A stretch of 18,387 bases of DNA from assembly GCA_947174615.1 (NCBI GenBank), contig CAMWJQ010000020.1, positions 1-18,387 of the forward strand. Direction: 5' to 3'. The notes beneath the pieces were generated by a model. It was given only the letters and a program-made list of their open reading frames with translations. It was not told where the DNA came from and did not search any database. Each line of letters opens with the position of its first letter. Position 1 is the stretch's first letter. Positions 6,958 through 14,928 of this stretch are shown here, piece after piece. This DNA comes from an uncultured Lachnospiraceae bacterium (GTDB lineage: Bacteria; Bacillota; Clostridia; Lachnospirales; Lachnospiraceae). A program made the position numbers and the translations under genes.

Positions 6958-6974
6958 GTCTAACATCATTAGAC
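6958..6974. promoter_or_regulatory. Operator 2 of the BlaI-type repressor
   Basis: This second palindrome, GTCTAA-N5-TTAGAC, has half-sites identical to operator 1 and differs only in the 5-bp centre. It lies just after the -10, near the likely transcription start. Confidence 0.8.
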
Positions 6975-7112
6975 TCATAATGCTATACAGGCACACAAAC
7001 TATACAATCAGGCAGGGAAACATACTTTCTCTGCCCGCGCGCCGGATGCCCGTCAGGATTGCTGACATCCTTCCTTTGGGGCTCCGTGTACATCAAAAGG
7101 TGGTATAAACAA

Positions 7113-7487
7113 ATGGACGAAAACAAATTAGGCGTCATGGAAGGACGTTTCGCAGACATCATATGGGCATCAGCGCCCATCAGCACAGGAGACTTGGTGA
7201 AGATGTGTGAGGAGGCATTCGGCTGGAAACGCACGACTACCTACACGATGTTAAAACGTCTCTGCCAGCGCGGTATTTTCCAGAATGACAACGGCACTGT
7301 GATTGTGCTGATGCCCAAGGAAGATTTTCACAGGCGTCAGAGCGAGCAGTTTGTCGCGGACACATTCGGCGGCTCTCTGCCCGCCTTTATCGCCGCTTTT
7401 ACCAAAGGAAAGACCCTGAGCGACAAGGAAGCAGACGAGATCCAGCGTTTAATCGACAAAAGCAGAAAAAAGAAGGAGCGTGATTGA
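7113..7487 (+). CDS. BlaI/MecI/CopY-family transcriptional repressor
   Basis: This winged-helix repressor is normally inactivated by proteolysis when the partner BlaR1-type sensor detects its signal. From ATG 7113 (AAAGGTGG about 10 nt upstream) it has 124 residues, the usual family size. The N-terminal winged helix (about 8-68) includes the recognition-helix stretch GWKRTTTYTMLKRL (37-50). A C-terminal dimerisation part (about 75-118) has FGGSLPAFIAAFTKGKTLSDKEADEI, the region in which BlaI-type proteins are cleaved. The frame extends back to a TTG at 7059, but no good ribosome binding site supports it. It overlaps the start region of the sensor gene, and two palindromes in its promoter suggest autoregulation. 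Whether the inducer is a beta-lactam is not shown. Confidence 0.92.
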   Translation: MDENKLGVMEGRFADIIWASAPISTGDLVKMCEEAFGWKRTTTYTMLKRLCQRGIFQNDNGTVIVLMPKEDFHRRQSEQFVADTFGGSLPAFIAAFTKGKTLSDKEADEIQRLIDKSRKKKERD

Positions 7488-7489
7488 CC

Positions 7490-9910
7490 ATGCTGTTAGA
7501 AAACCTTTTTGCAGAGGTGCTGCGTCTGAGCTTTTATGGCTCGATCGGCTGCGGCGTGATCCTTGTCTGTGTACTCATCAACTACACACGCGCACCGCGA
7601 TGGATTTCCATGGTGCTCTGGGGATTGGTGGCGCTGCGCCTGGTCATACCGCTCTCTGTCTCCTCCAGCGTGAGTCTTCTGCGGATTGGCAACGCCGCAG
7701 ACCTTCCCAACCAGCTTGAACTCACCCTGAACACCGATGAGACATACGGCGGAAACTACAAGACAGCCCTCGAAGGAAGCCGTGCTTACGATCAGGCTGT
7801 CTCTGCCGGAAGCCCTGTCTCTGCCAATGCGGATGGCAGCAAAATAGTATATTATTATGAGCGCGCAAATGGCGCCATCGAGCCGGCAAAAACTTCCTAT
7901 GAACGATTCCTGACTGTCGGCTCGCGCGTATGGCTTGCAGGTATGACAATCCTGTGGTGCTGGGCAGCAGGATCCTATCTGCGGTTAAAATACCGGCTGC
8001 GCTTCTCTATACGCCTGTGTAATGGCGTCTATGAGACCGATGCCGTGCCATCCCCCTGTGTGACTGGCATCATCAGACCGCGGATTTATCTGACTCCGGA
8101 TCTGACTGACCGGCAAAAAGCGCACATTCTGCTCCACGAACAGATGCATATCCGCTATCTGGACCCTGTCTGGAAAGTGGCATCCTTTGTCGTTGTCAGC
8201 ATACACTGGTTCAACCCCTTTCTATGGTTTATGTATAGAACCTTTCAGGGAGAACTCGAAAAGGCGTGCGACGAAAGAGTGCTCGCACGCCTCGGCGAGG
8301 ACAAAAAAGCAGATTACAGCGAATCCCTGCTGGCATTGGCAGCATCCAAAAACTGGCGTCCAAAAGGAAAACCGCTGTCGCCCGTTTCATTTGGTGAAAA
8401 CGACATCAAGAGCAGAATCAAACAGATTCTTGCCTACAAAAAACCGCTTGTCACCGTTTCTGCGCTGATTATCCTGCTCTCCGCTGTCGGCTGCGGTATT
8501 TTTCTCACCACGCCGTCTAACTCCTCCGCTGAGATACCTGAAATCAATCCTATGGCGTCAGCCGACTCAAACCTGCACGCGGAGGACACCATCCAGACAA
8601 CAGACAATGCAGACCACATGCAGACAGATTTGCCGACTCCTGAATCAGAACCCGCTACAGCCAGATCTGCAGGCGAGTCCGCTCGAAACGAGACGACAGC
8701 CGTTGTAAACACAGAGATTTATGAGGAACTTGAATACAATGGCATCACATACCAGGCTGGCGATCACGGCATTTTCCGCAAGACAGAAACGGATTCTGCT
8801 GCAGAACAAATCTATGCAGGTTTTGCCGGAACAAATCTGCAAATGACAGTCTTTGAAGGAAAACTGTATTTTAAGACAGACAGCATGTATACCGCAGGTG
8901 CACTCGACTGGGCAGACAACGCTATCCGCTGGATTGATCTGGCATCTCTCGATACAGGCGATTTGCCAATGGTGCGGGAAAATGCCTTGATATCATATTT
9001 TCGTGTCTATGATGGTATGATAGAGATTTACTACAGCACTCCCGACGCCGTTGACACGATCATGCTGTACGCTGACGAGGACATGGCATTTAACCATAAA
9101 AACATTACCCAACTGTCGGAATCCGAACAGCAGCAATTCGGGATTGGCGTCACGCAGTCTATCCTGCAAAGTTCAGGCACGCTGATGAATATCTCCAACA
9201 GAGTCCGCGGCCAGAACATTGCTTATGTGGATCTGGACCGAGACGGCACTGCCGAGAAAATAACACTGCAGCCTTCGACTTCTCCCGATGCTGCACAATA
9301 CTTTCGGGAAGATGACCTGCTCGCGTACTATCACCTGCAAATCGGCAGCGCAGAGCTGGAAGGATTCGGAGACCATGTGGCAAATATCCTCTGGGCACTC
9401 AGCCTTGACGGACAAAATATCCTGCTGGCGCTCTACGAGGACGGTCCAAGCGCCGACCCATACACGCATTTTTTCCGGTATCAAAACGGACAAATTACGG
9501 AAATAGGCGGCTTTGAGGACGATATCCGCCTGTGTGAAATCTCTGCCGACGGCATAATCACAAGCTCCATCCGCAAAGATATCACGCAGACCGACTGGAT
9601 TACCGTTCGCTGGCAGCTTGGTCCAAACGGCACACTGGAGGAAATCCCACAGGACGTATATGATTTCAGGAGCAGAAACTGGGTACAGCTCTATGAAGAA
9701 CTGCCTCTGCACACTGCTGTCGGATCCGACGACACCTTTTCTGTAAGGCCGCAGAGCGTCCGATTCCTGCAGACCTCCGCCGACTGGAACTGGGTTCTCT
9801 TGGAGACCGAGGACGGACAGCAGGGCTGGGTGCATCTGGTGAACTTCGAAGTCGTCGAGCTGCAAAAGAACGTGATGGATGTGTTCGACGGGCTCTATAT
9901 GGCAGGGTAA
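7490..9910 (+). CDS. BlaR1-type M56 metalloprotease sensor with an atypical exterior domain
   Basis: This membrane sensor-protease is expected to trigger loss of the BlaI-type repressor encoded before it. From ATG 7490 it has 806 residues; a TTG at 7484 overlapping the blaI stop has better spacing from AAGGAG and may be the true start. TM segments are at about 14-31, 38-57 and 143-163. The M56 zinc site is HEQMH (216-220), with GELEKACDE (254-262) after a membrane stretch at about 230-249; another TM is at about 319-340. The exterior part begins with a Ser/Thr/Glu-rich linker (about 343-405). Then come a beta-rich region with YNGITY and a VDLDRDGTAEKITL calcium-loop-like segment, and an SH3-like end (about 737-791). 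No SxxK or KTG penicillin-binding motif was recognised, so the signal is probably not sensed as in classical BlaR1. Confidence 0.88.
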   Translation: MLLENLFAEVLRLSFYGSIGCGVILVCVLINYTRAPRWISMVLWGLVALRLVIPLSVSSSVSLLRIGNAADLPNQLELTLNTDETYGGNYKTALEGSRAYDQAVSAGSPVSANADGSKIVYYYERANGAIEPAKTSYERFLTVGSRVWLAGMTILWCWAAGSYLRLKYRLRFSIRLCNGVYETDAVPSPCVTGIIRPRIYLTPDLTDRQKAHILLHEQMHIRYLDPVWKVASFVVVSIHWFNPFLWFMYRTFQGELEKACDERVLARLGEDKKADYSESLLALAASKNWRPKGKPLSPVSFGENDIKSRIKQILAYKKPLVTVSALIILLSAVGCGIFLTTPSNSSAEIPEINPMASADSNLHAEDTIQTTDNADHMQTDLPTPESEPATARSAGESARNETTAVVNTEIYEELEYNGITYQAGDHGIFRKTETDSAAEQIYAGFAGTNLQMTVFEGKLYFKTDSMYTAGALDWADNAIRWIDLASLDTGDLPMVRENALISYFRVYDGMIEIYYSTPDAVDTIMLYADEDMAFNHKNITQLSESEQQQFGIGVTQSILQSSGTLMNISNRVRGQNIAYVDLDRDGTAEKITLQPSTSPDAAQYFREDDLLAYYHLQIGSAELEGFGDHVANILWALSLDGQNILLALYEDGPSADPYTHFFRYQNGQITEIGGFEDDIRLCEISADGIITSSIRKDITQTDWITVRWQLGPNGTLEEIPQDVYDFRSRNWVQLYEELPLHTAVGSDDTFSVRPQSVRFLQTSADWNWVLLETEDGQQGWVHLVNFEVVELQKNVMDVFDGLYMAG

Positions 9911-9922
9911 TGAATGAAAGAA

Positions 9923-10555
9923 TTAATTGAATAATATCTCCTCAACCAGTTCCCTGTGCGGATTCCTCTCGTCCGCCTGATATACCAGAATCCCATGTAT
10001 ATCGGCACTCCTGTCCATAAATGCCGGAAAGAGGAAGCCGCACTCGGGCTCCCCTGCCTCATAGTCGTCAAGCAGCGGGCTGAATGTGCATATGATAAAT
10101 TTGTAGACCTCCTCGGACTCCCACATATTTTCTTTGTCTTTTGCCTTGAGCGGAATATCGTAGCTTCCATATAAAATGCGCACTGCATATGGTTTTGAGG
10201 AATCATACTTTTCACCGATAAACTCATAAAACAACTCGAGCAGTGCGTCATTTTTTAATTCGCACTCCTTAAGTCCCATAAGCATCTGCCATGTGTGCCC
10301 TGCCCGCTCGTCCTCCTTGGCAAACGGATAGTAGCGCAGGTTCTTGTTCGTCTCCGAGAACGGCACCGTCTTTGCAAGCTTCAGGTTTATATCAATATCC
10401 TTCTGCGGCAGCTTTAGAAAATGACGGTTAAAGGTGCCGTCAACCAATCCCTCCTCATCAAAATACGCCCCTGCAATCCGCGAAAAACAGCTGCGCTTCG
10501 GCGTCATGCGCCTTGTCAGCTCCAACATATCGTCTCTGTTGATTTCATTCATCAT
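9923..10555 (-). CDS. DUF4317-family protein, probably C-terminally truncated
   Basis: This protein of unknown function resembles DUF4317 proteins, which are common in Lachnospiraceae. From ATG 10555 (AGGAG 7 nt upstream) it has 210 residues. Family-like features are the start MNEINRDDMLELTRRMTPKRSCFSRIAGAYFD, the middle LMGLKECELKNDALLELFY, and FLFPAFMDRSADIHGILVYQ near the end. From memory, full members continue well beyond the segment matching NPHRELVEEIL and reach roughly 370-450 residues. Here the stop comes three residues later, and the convergent M56 gene ends only 12 bp away, so the missing half is not in the window. It may be a remnant or a short subfamily. It follows the MATE gene by 67 bp and is probably the last gene of that operon. 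Confidence 0.8.
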   Translation of the reverse strand: MMNEINRDDMLELTRRMTPKRSCFSRIAGAYFDEEGLVDGTFNRHFLKLPQKDIDINLKLAKTVPFSETNKNLRYYPFAKEDERAGHTWQMLMGLKECELKNDALLELFYEFIGEKYDSSKPYAVRILYGSYDIPLKAKDKENMWESEEVYKFIICTFSPLLDDYEAGEPECGFLFPAFMDRSADIHGILVYQADERNPHRELVEEILFN

Positions 10556-10622
10556 CTCTTTTCTCCTCACTTCCTCACCACATCCGTCAAGTCGATACCA
10601 CCAACACCATCGGAAAAATATT

Positions 10623-11987
10623 TCACCCAATCCCCCGGCACCGCTTCAGCCAGCCGCCTTTCAAATAATAGATAATAAAAAGCCCCGAGGTCACAGACCA
10701 CGTCAGCGGATAGCTGAACGCCACGGTTGAAACCTCCGGACGCAGCGGCACCACTGCCAGATTCCAGATAACACGCAGCACACAGATACCGACGCAGGTC
10801 ATAAGCATCGGAGGGACAGCATCGCCGCACCCGCGCGTCGTGCCGCCGAGAATCTCTATGCAGATATAGGTAATATAGCTGGGCGAAATCACCCGCATCA
10901 TCCCAAGTCCTATCGAAACGACACTCGGATCATCTGTAAACAGCCCAAAAAAGACGCGTCCGCCCGCGAGCACAATCACACTCAAAAGCACACTTGTCAA
11001 CGCTGCCATCCCCAGACAGATGCGCACGCTTTTCTTGATGCGGTCATACTTGCCCGCGCCGAAGTTCTGCCCCGCAAAGGTCGTAATCGACACGCCGTAT
11101 GCCCCCATAATCATCCAGAAAATGCCGTCCACCTTGCCGTAAGCCGTCCACGCCGCAATCGTGTCTGTCCCAAAAGCATTGATGCTCGACTGGATAATAA
11201 GATTCGATGCCGAGTACATCGTGGACTGAATCCCTGCCGGCAGACCAATGCGGACAATATTGTGCAGAAGTACAGGTGAGAAACGGATTTCACGGACAAA
11301 AAGCCGGTAGGAATCCTGCGTCCGCATCAGTGTCACCAGCACCATCATCGCACTGATTACCTGCGACAGCGCAGTTGCCACTGCCACCCCAGTCACGCCC
11401 ATTTTCAACACTGTCACAAAAAGAATATCCAAAATAATATTCGCAAAACACGACAAGATCAAAAAGTAAAGCGGACGCTTCGAATCGCCCACCGCACGCA
11501 AAATCCCCGATCCCATGTTGTAGACGAGGGAGGGAATGACACCCAGAAAATAAACACGCATATACACGACGGAAGGCAAGAGAATCTCGTCCGGCGTATT
11601 CATCGCCCTGAGCGCCGCCCCTGAAAAAAGAATCCCCAGCGCCATAATCACCGCGCCGCCAGCGATGGAGAGCGCCATTGCCGTATGTACCGTTTTCTTT
11701 ACGTCCTCCACTTTCTTTGCGCCATAATACTGCGCGATAATCACAGTCGCACCGGAAGCCAGACCTGTGAAAAATCCAATCAGCAGATTAATCAGCGTAG
11801 CCGCTGGTCCGCCGACCGCTGCCAGCGCCTCCTTGCCGACAAATTTCCCTACGATCACCGCATCCGTCGTATTGTAGAGCTGCTGAAAGAACGTTCCGAA
11901 TAAAATAGGAAAAAAGAAAAAAAGGAGCTGCTTCCAGATAACTCCTTCTGTAATTTGATTGGAAATATGACGACTTTCTGTTTTCAT
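10623..11987 (-). CDS. MATE-family multidrug efflux transporter
   Basis: This inner-membrane antiporter exports drugs or metabolites using a sodium or proton gradient. It has 454 residues and about 12 hydrophobic segments in two homologous halves, the complete family length. The first half has the family hallmark FGTFFQQLYNTTDAVIVGKF (30-49). The second half has the matching RIGLPAGIQSTMYSASN (246-262) and GQNFGAGKYDRIKK. The ATG at 11987 has GGGAGG about 6 nt upstream. It starts 20 bp after the lipoprotein hydrolase stop on the same strand, so the two are likely cotranscribed. It belongs with the Clostridia/Bacteroides DinF- or NorM-like MATE proteins; the substrate is unknown. Confidence 0.95.
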   Translation of the reverse strand: MKTESRHISNQITEGVIWKQLLFFFFPILFGTFFQQLYNTTDAVIVGKFVGKEALAAVGGPAATLINLLIGFFTGLASGATVIIAQYYGAKKVEDVKKTVHTAMALSIAGGAVIMALGILFSGAALRAMNTPDEILLPSVVYMRVYFLGVIPSLVYNMGSGILRAVGDSKRPLYFLILSCFANIILDILFVTVLKMGVTGVAVATALSQVISAMMVLVTLMRTQDSYRLFVREIRFSPVLLHNIVRIGLPAGIQSTMYSASNLIIQSSINAFGTDTIAAWTAYGKVDGIFWMIMGAYGVSITTFAGQNFGAGKYDRIKKSVRICLGMAALTSVLLSVIVLAGGRVFFGLFTDDPSVVSIGLGMMRVISPSYITYICIEILGGTTRGCGDAVPPMLMTCVGICVLRVIWNLAVVPLRPEVSTVAFSYPLTWSVTSGLFIIYYLKGGWLKRCRGIG

Positions 11988-12007
11988 AGGTACCTCCCTG
12001 CCCTCTA

Positions 12008-13444
12008 CTATTGTGTAAACGAAACGCTTTCCAGAATCGCATCCACCATCGGATTGGCATCGTCGCCAAAATCCTCATGGGTATAAAACTCAAATGTGAC
12101 AAGCATGTCACCTTTTTGTACCGCGACAAAGATATCCTGAAAATCATTCCCACTGTGGTCGCCTATCATTCCGACAGCCTTCACTGCCGGCAAACCGTTG
12201 AGCTCCATCTCGCTGACCTCATAGCCGCTCTCCTCAAAATACGCCCTGTCCACCTGCAAGTCTTGATACGCCTCAATGTACAGCAGCGACATATCCCATA
12301 TATTATCCTCCGAATACCGTGAACTCAGACGGAAGGAAAGCACATCCTCCGAAACGTCCTCCATCCCCCATATATACGGGTATGACAGATTCATTCCCAG
12401 CGCTTCAATCGTATGCCGCTCCATCACAGGCATCGGGATCGCAGGCTCCATCTTCATCGCAGCGTCAAGCTCCTCCTGCGTGATGGAAATATTGGGTTCT
12501 GCTCCTGTATCCGCAACAATTTTCTGTGCGACAACCCGCGTGAGCGGCGCCAGTACAGAAAAATGATCCGCATCTTCAACGATATAACAATGAATGTTCT
12601 CATTCTTGGAGGCGCGCTCGATTTTTCTTAGATTCTCAGCATTTCCATCGCTTCCTTCTATTAAAAAGGTGGGTGATTTCACGTTGTCCAGCCAGTAGAT
12701 CGGGGAGCGCATCTTATACTCCTCCTTGTTGTCCGTGTCGAATGTAAACTGGCTGTTATTGTGGTACTCAATCTTGTCCACTGCACCAAAGGCAAAAACT
12801 GCGCGAAACTTGTCCGTATACTCCGAAGCCAGCAGCGCGCGGGTGCCGCCAGTGCTGTGCCCGCCCAGATAAATACGGTCAGGATCTACATAGGGAAGTG
12901 ACGCCGCATACTCATACGCCGATACGATATCGTCCACCTCGCCAAAAAGCGTCTCATAATTGCCTGGATTCCCGCATCCGCCGCGAAATGACGGGTACAT
13001 CGTCAGCACCCCCGCCTGCCAGAACGCAGAGCCTGTCTGGTCATTGTCCCATTCGGGATAGCACCACGGAAAATCATCAATGCCATTTCCCCAGCCGCCC
13101 ACTACCCAGATGATCAGCGGGTGTTTCTGCCCATCGCCGGGGTCACTCGACACATATGCCGCCAAATCGCCCACCTTGGAGGGATACTTCACCAAGTCAA
13201 AAAATCCCTCGGGCGGCGCAGGAATCTCCTCATCGTCATTGTCCTCCCGCGCAAGCGTTGTCTGGAACGCATCATGCGCCTCGGCAAAGCTCTGCGCGCC
13301 GACATTTTGCTTCCCAGTTTCGTCCATCGCAGTCATTGCTGACCTGATCCCTGCACAGGAGGTGGTCAGACACATCGCTGCTGCCAGCGCGACCGGGAAA
13401 ACTATAGTTTTTAAATTTCGTCTCATCTTAATCAATTCTCTCAT
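12008..13444 (-). CDS. Lipoprotein alpha/beta-hydrolase (S9 peptidase-like) with extra C-terminal domain
   Basis: This is a probable membrane-anchored exterior hydrolase of 478 residues. The lipoprotein signal peptide ends in the lipobox TTSC (C30). The alpha/beta-hydrolase core (about 80-310) has nucleophile elbow GGHSTGG (S197), with D266 and H294 (DADHFSV) as likely partners, as in dipeptidyl-peptidase/prolyl-oligopeptidase-like enzymes. A separate C-terminal domain (about 345-478) is beta-rich and looks like a PsbP/DcrB-type fold, a weak call. The ATG at 13444 overlaps the preceding stop as ATGA, with GGAGG too close for an ideal ribosome binding site. TTG at 13435 or ATG at 13426 could be the start; the signal peptide is kept in all cases. 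The substrate is unknown: peptide or ester hydrolysis is the family expectation. Confidence 0.88.
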   Translation of the reverse strand: MRELIKMRRNLKTIVFPVALAAAMCLTTSCAGIRSAMTAMDETGKQNVGAQSFAEAHDAFQTTLAREDNDDEEIPAPPEGFFDLVKYPSKVGDLAAYVSSDPGDGQKHPLIIWVVGGWGNGIDDFPWCYPEWDNDQTGSAFWQAGVLTMYPSFRGGCGNPGNYETLFGEVDDIVSAYEYAASLPYVDPDRIYLGGHSTGGTRALLASEYTDKFRAVFAFGAVDKIEYHNNSQFTFDTDNKEEYKMRSPIYWLDNVKSPTFLIEGSDGNAENLRKIERASKNENIHCYIVEDADHFSVLAPLTRVVAQKIVADTGAEPNISITQEELDAAMKMEPAIPMPVMERHTIEALGMNLSYPYIWGMEDVSEDVLSFRLSSRYSEDNIWDMSLLYIEAYQDLQVDRAYFEESGYEVSEMELNGLPAVKAVGMIGDHSGNDFQDIFVAVQKGDMLVTFEFYTHEDFGDDANPMVDAILESVSFTQ

Positions 13445-14511
13445 ACCTCCGATTTATCGATCTTATCCCGTATTTCCTGCATCTGATAATCTAGCGCCTC
13501 GATCGAGTCCGCGCATGCTCTTAACTGCCGCTCAATCTCCTCCGTGTTGTTGATATTTTTCTTGTATTTCAGCTTGTGCTCCAGACTCCCCCAGAAATCC
13601 ATCGCAATCGTGCGAAACTGCACTTCTGCCTTCATGTATTTCTTCTCGTCAGGCAGAAAAACAGGCACGCTCAGAATCAAGTGCAGGCTCCGGTAGCCAT
13701 TGGCTTTCGGCTCCTTAATATAATCCTTTTTCTTCAGTAAAATAATATCGTCCTGCTTGAGCAGCAGCTCTGCCAGACGGTAGATGTCGTCCGGAAAGGA
13801 ACAAATCACCCGCAGCCCGGCAACATCTGCAATATGTTCTATAATATTCTCCACAGTGACCGGACAGTCCTTGCGCACGAGCTTCCTGTAAATGCTTTCC
13901 GGCTTCTTTAGACGGCTCTTAATCGACTCAAATGGATTCCTCTTGTACTCCTCGGAAAACATGGCATTGAGCACTTTAAGCCTTGTCTCCACCTCCATAA
14001 TGACACAACGGTACTCCATCATCAGCTTATTAAAAGACTCTGCCGTACTGAGCTGTTCCGCCTGTATCTTAATAATCTGCTCCTGTCTGCGCAACGTCTC
14101 CGACTGCTTTTCAATCTTGCGTTCCAACTGGTTCTTACAGTTAAAAAGCTCGATTGTATTTTTGACCCTGTTCTTGACAATTGAGTCTACAAATGGTCTG
14201 TGAATAAAATCCGAAACGCCCAATTCGAAACATTTGTTCTCCGCCTCGACAGCGTGTTCACTGCTGATGATCAGCACCGGAATGCTGTCCATCCACCCCT
14301 GATTACGCATCTGCTCAATAACTGTAAAGCCGTCTACATGCGGCATATGTAAATCCAATAACAGCGCTGAGATCTCGTCATGCTGCGCATACAGCTTCGC
14401 CATCGCCTGATCGCCGTTCTCTGCCGTCTCAACGATATAATCCACCGCTAAAAACTCTCTCAATAATTCGCGGTTTATCTCTGCGTCGTCCACTACCAAT
14501 ATCTTCTGCAT
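13441..14511 (-). CDS. Response-regulator receiver fused to RelQ-type (p)ppGpp synthetase
   Basis: A 356-residue cytoplasmic protein with two joined signalling domains. The receiver domain (1-120) has D8-D9, phosphoacceptor D53 (LLLDLHMP) and S83-S84; Arg105 (HRPF) replaces the usual Lys. A charged coiled coil (about 120-165) leads to a small-alarmone-synthetase domain (about 165-350) closely like Bacillus RelQ. This has RLKKPESIYRKL (200-211, ATP site), HIADVAGLR (226-234, metal D229), DYIKEPKANGYRSLH (263-277, Y273 for base stacking), AEVQFRTIAMDFWGSLEHKL (295-314, catalytic E296) and a RelQ-like tail helix. No HD hydrolase domain is present. The family makes pppGpp/ppGpp from ATP and GTP/GDP; control by phosphorylation is inferred. 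It heads an operon with a lipoprotein hydrolase (4-bp overlap) and a MATE pump. No kinase gene is adjacent. Confidence 0.93.
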   Translation of the reverse strand: MQKILVVDDAEINRELLREFLAVDYIVETAENGDQAMAKLYAQHDEISALLLDLHMPHVDGFTVIEQMRNQGWMDSIPVLIISSEHAVEAENKCFELGVSDFIHRPFVDSIVKNRVKNTIELFNCKNQLERKIEKQSETLRRQEQIIKIQAEQLSTAESFNKLMMEYRCVIMEVETRLKVLNAMFSEEYKRNPFESIKSRLKKPESIYRKLVRKDCPVTVENIIEHIADVAGLRVICSFPDDIYRLAELLLKQDDIILLKKKDYIKEPKANGYRSLHLILSVPVFLPDEKKYMKAEVQFRTIAMDFWGSLEHKLKYKKNINNTEEIERQLRACADSIEALDYQMQEIRDKIDKSEV

Positions 14512-14546
14512 TGTCTGTCTATTCCTTTATTCTATAATCTACCATT

Positions 14547-14575
14547 ATTATAAAATCCACCGCTTAAGATGTCAA
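14547..14575 (-). promoter_or_regulatory. Perfect consensus housekeeping promoter of the alarmone-synthetase operon
   Basis: On the minus strand, TTGACA (14575-14570) and TATAAT (14552-14547) are separated by exactly 17 bp, a full match to the vegetative sigma-A consensus. The leader to the ATG at 14511 is about 30 nt and includes AAAGGA as a modest ribosome binding site. I saw no palindromic operator, so strong steady transcription is expected. Confidence 0.9.
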
Positions 14576-14639
14576 CGGCAAGCCAAATACCTAAGAAACT
14601 ATAGGAATACAAGCGCGCTCAATCACCCTTCTTACGCTC

Positions 14640-14852
14640 TCACCGCTCCTCGACTGTCATATGCACGCTGTCCCCGTCTCCTTTGCCCAACTGTTTTCGG
14701 ATTTCTTTGAGCATCCCGATGATATAGCAGACTGCTCCCTCTGCATCCTTTACGCCCATATTGACAATGCTCCCATCATATGCAATGCCGTCAAAAGTCA
14801 CATGCACCCTGACGCGTCCTTCGCCAAACTCTTCGCGGATATTCCACGGAAA
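14640..14852 (-). pseudogene. Remnant of a DUF1905-domain protein
   Basis: The minus-strand frame from 14852 to the TGA at 14642-14640 encodes about 70 residues. They read like most of a DUF1905 domain: PWNIREEFGEGRVRV, then HVTFDGIAYDGSIVNMG, then IIGMLKEIRKQLGKGDGDSVHMTVEE. The first 15-20 residues of the domain are missing: an in-frame TAA precedes the fragment, and no start codon with a ribosome binding site opens it. A GGAGGAG run at about 14903-14910 (minus strand) may be the relic of the old ribosome binding site. The function of DUF1905 is not established. The fragment lies between the alarmone operon promoter and the chemoreceptor promoter. Confidence 0.7.
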
Positions 14853-14928
14853 TTAGCAGGAACTGCTAAGGAACTATCTAAATAATAACAAATTTCTAAC
14901 TTCTCCTCCACTCTTTTCTCAACAATTA

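Noticed and set aside
6751..6996. 81-residue minus-strand frame
   Set aside because: It runs across the blaI-type promoter and both operators, has no good ribosome binding site and no family likeness that I could name.
10567..10830. Alternative minus-strand frame across the end of the MATE gene
   Set aside because: It lies mostly inside the MATE coding region in another frame. Its protein-like tail (FSDGVGGIDLTDVV) is probably chance.
14661..14885. 74-residue plus-strand frame
   Set aside because: It is the mirror of the DUF1905 remnant, which reads like a known domain on the other strand.
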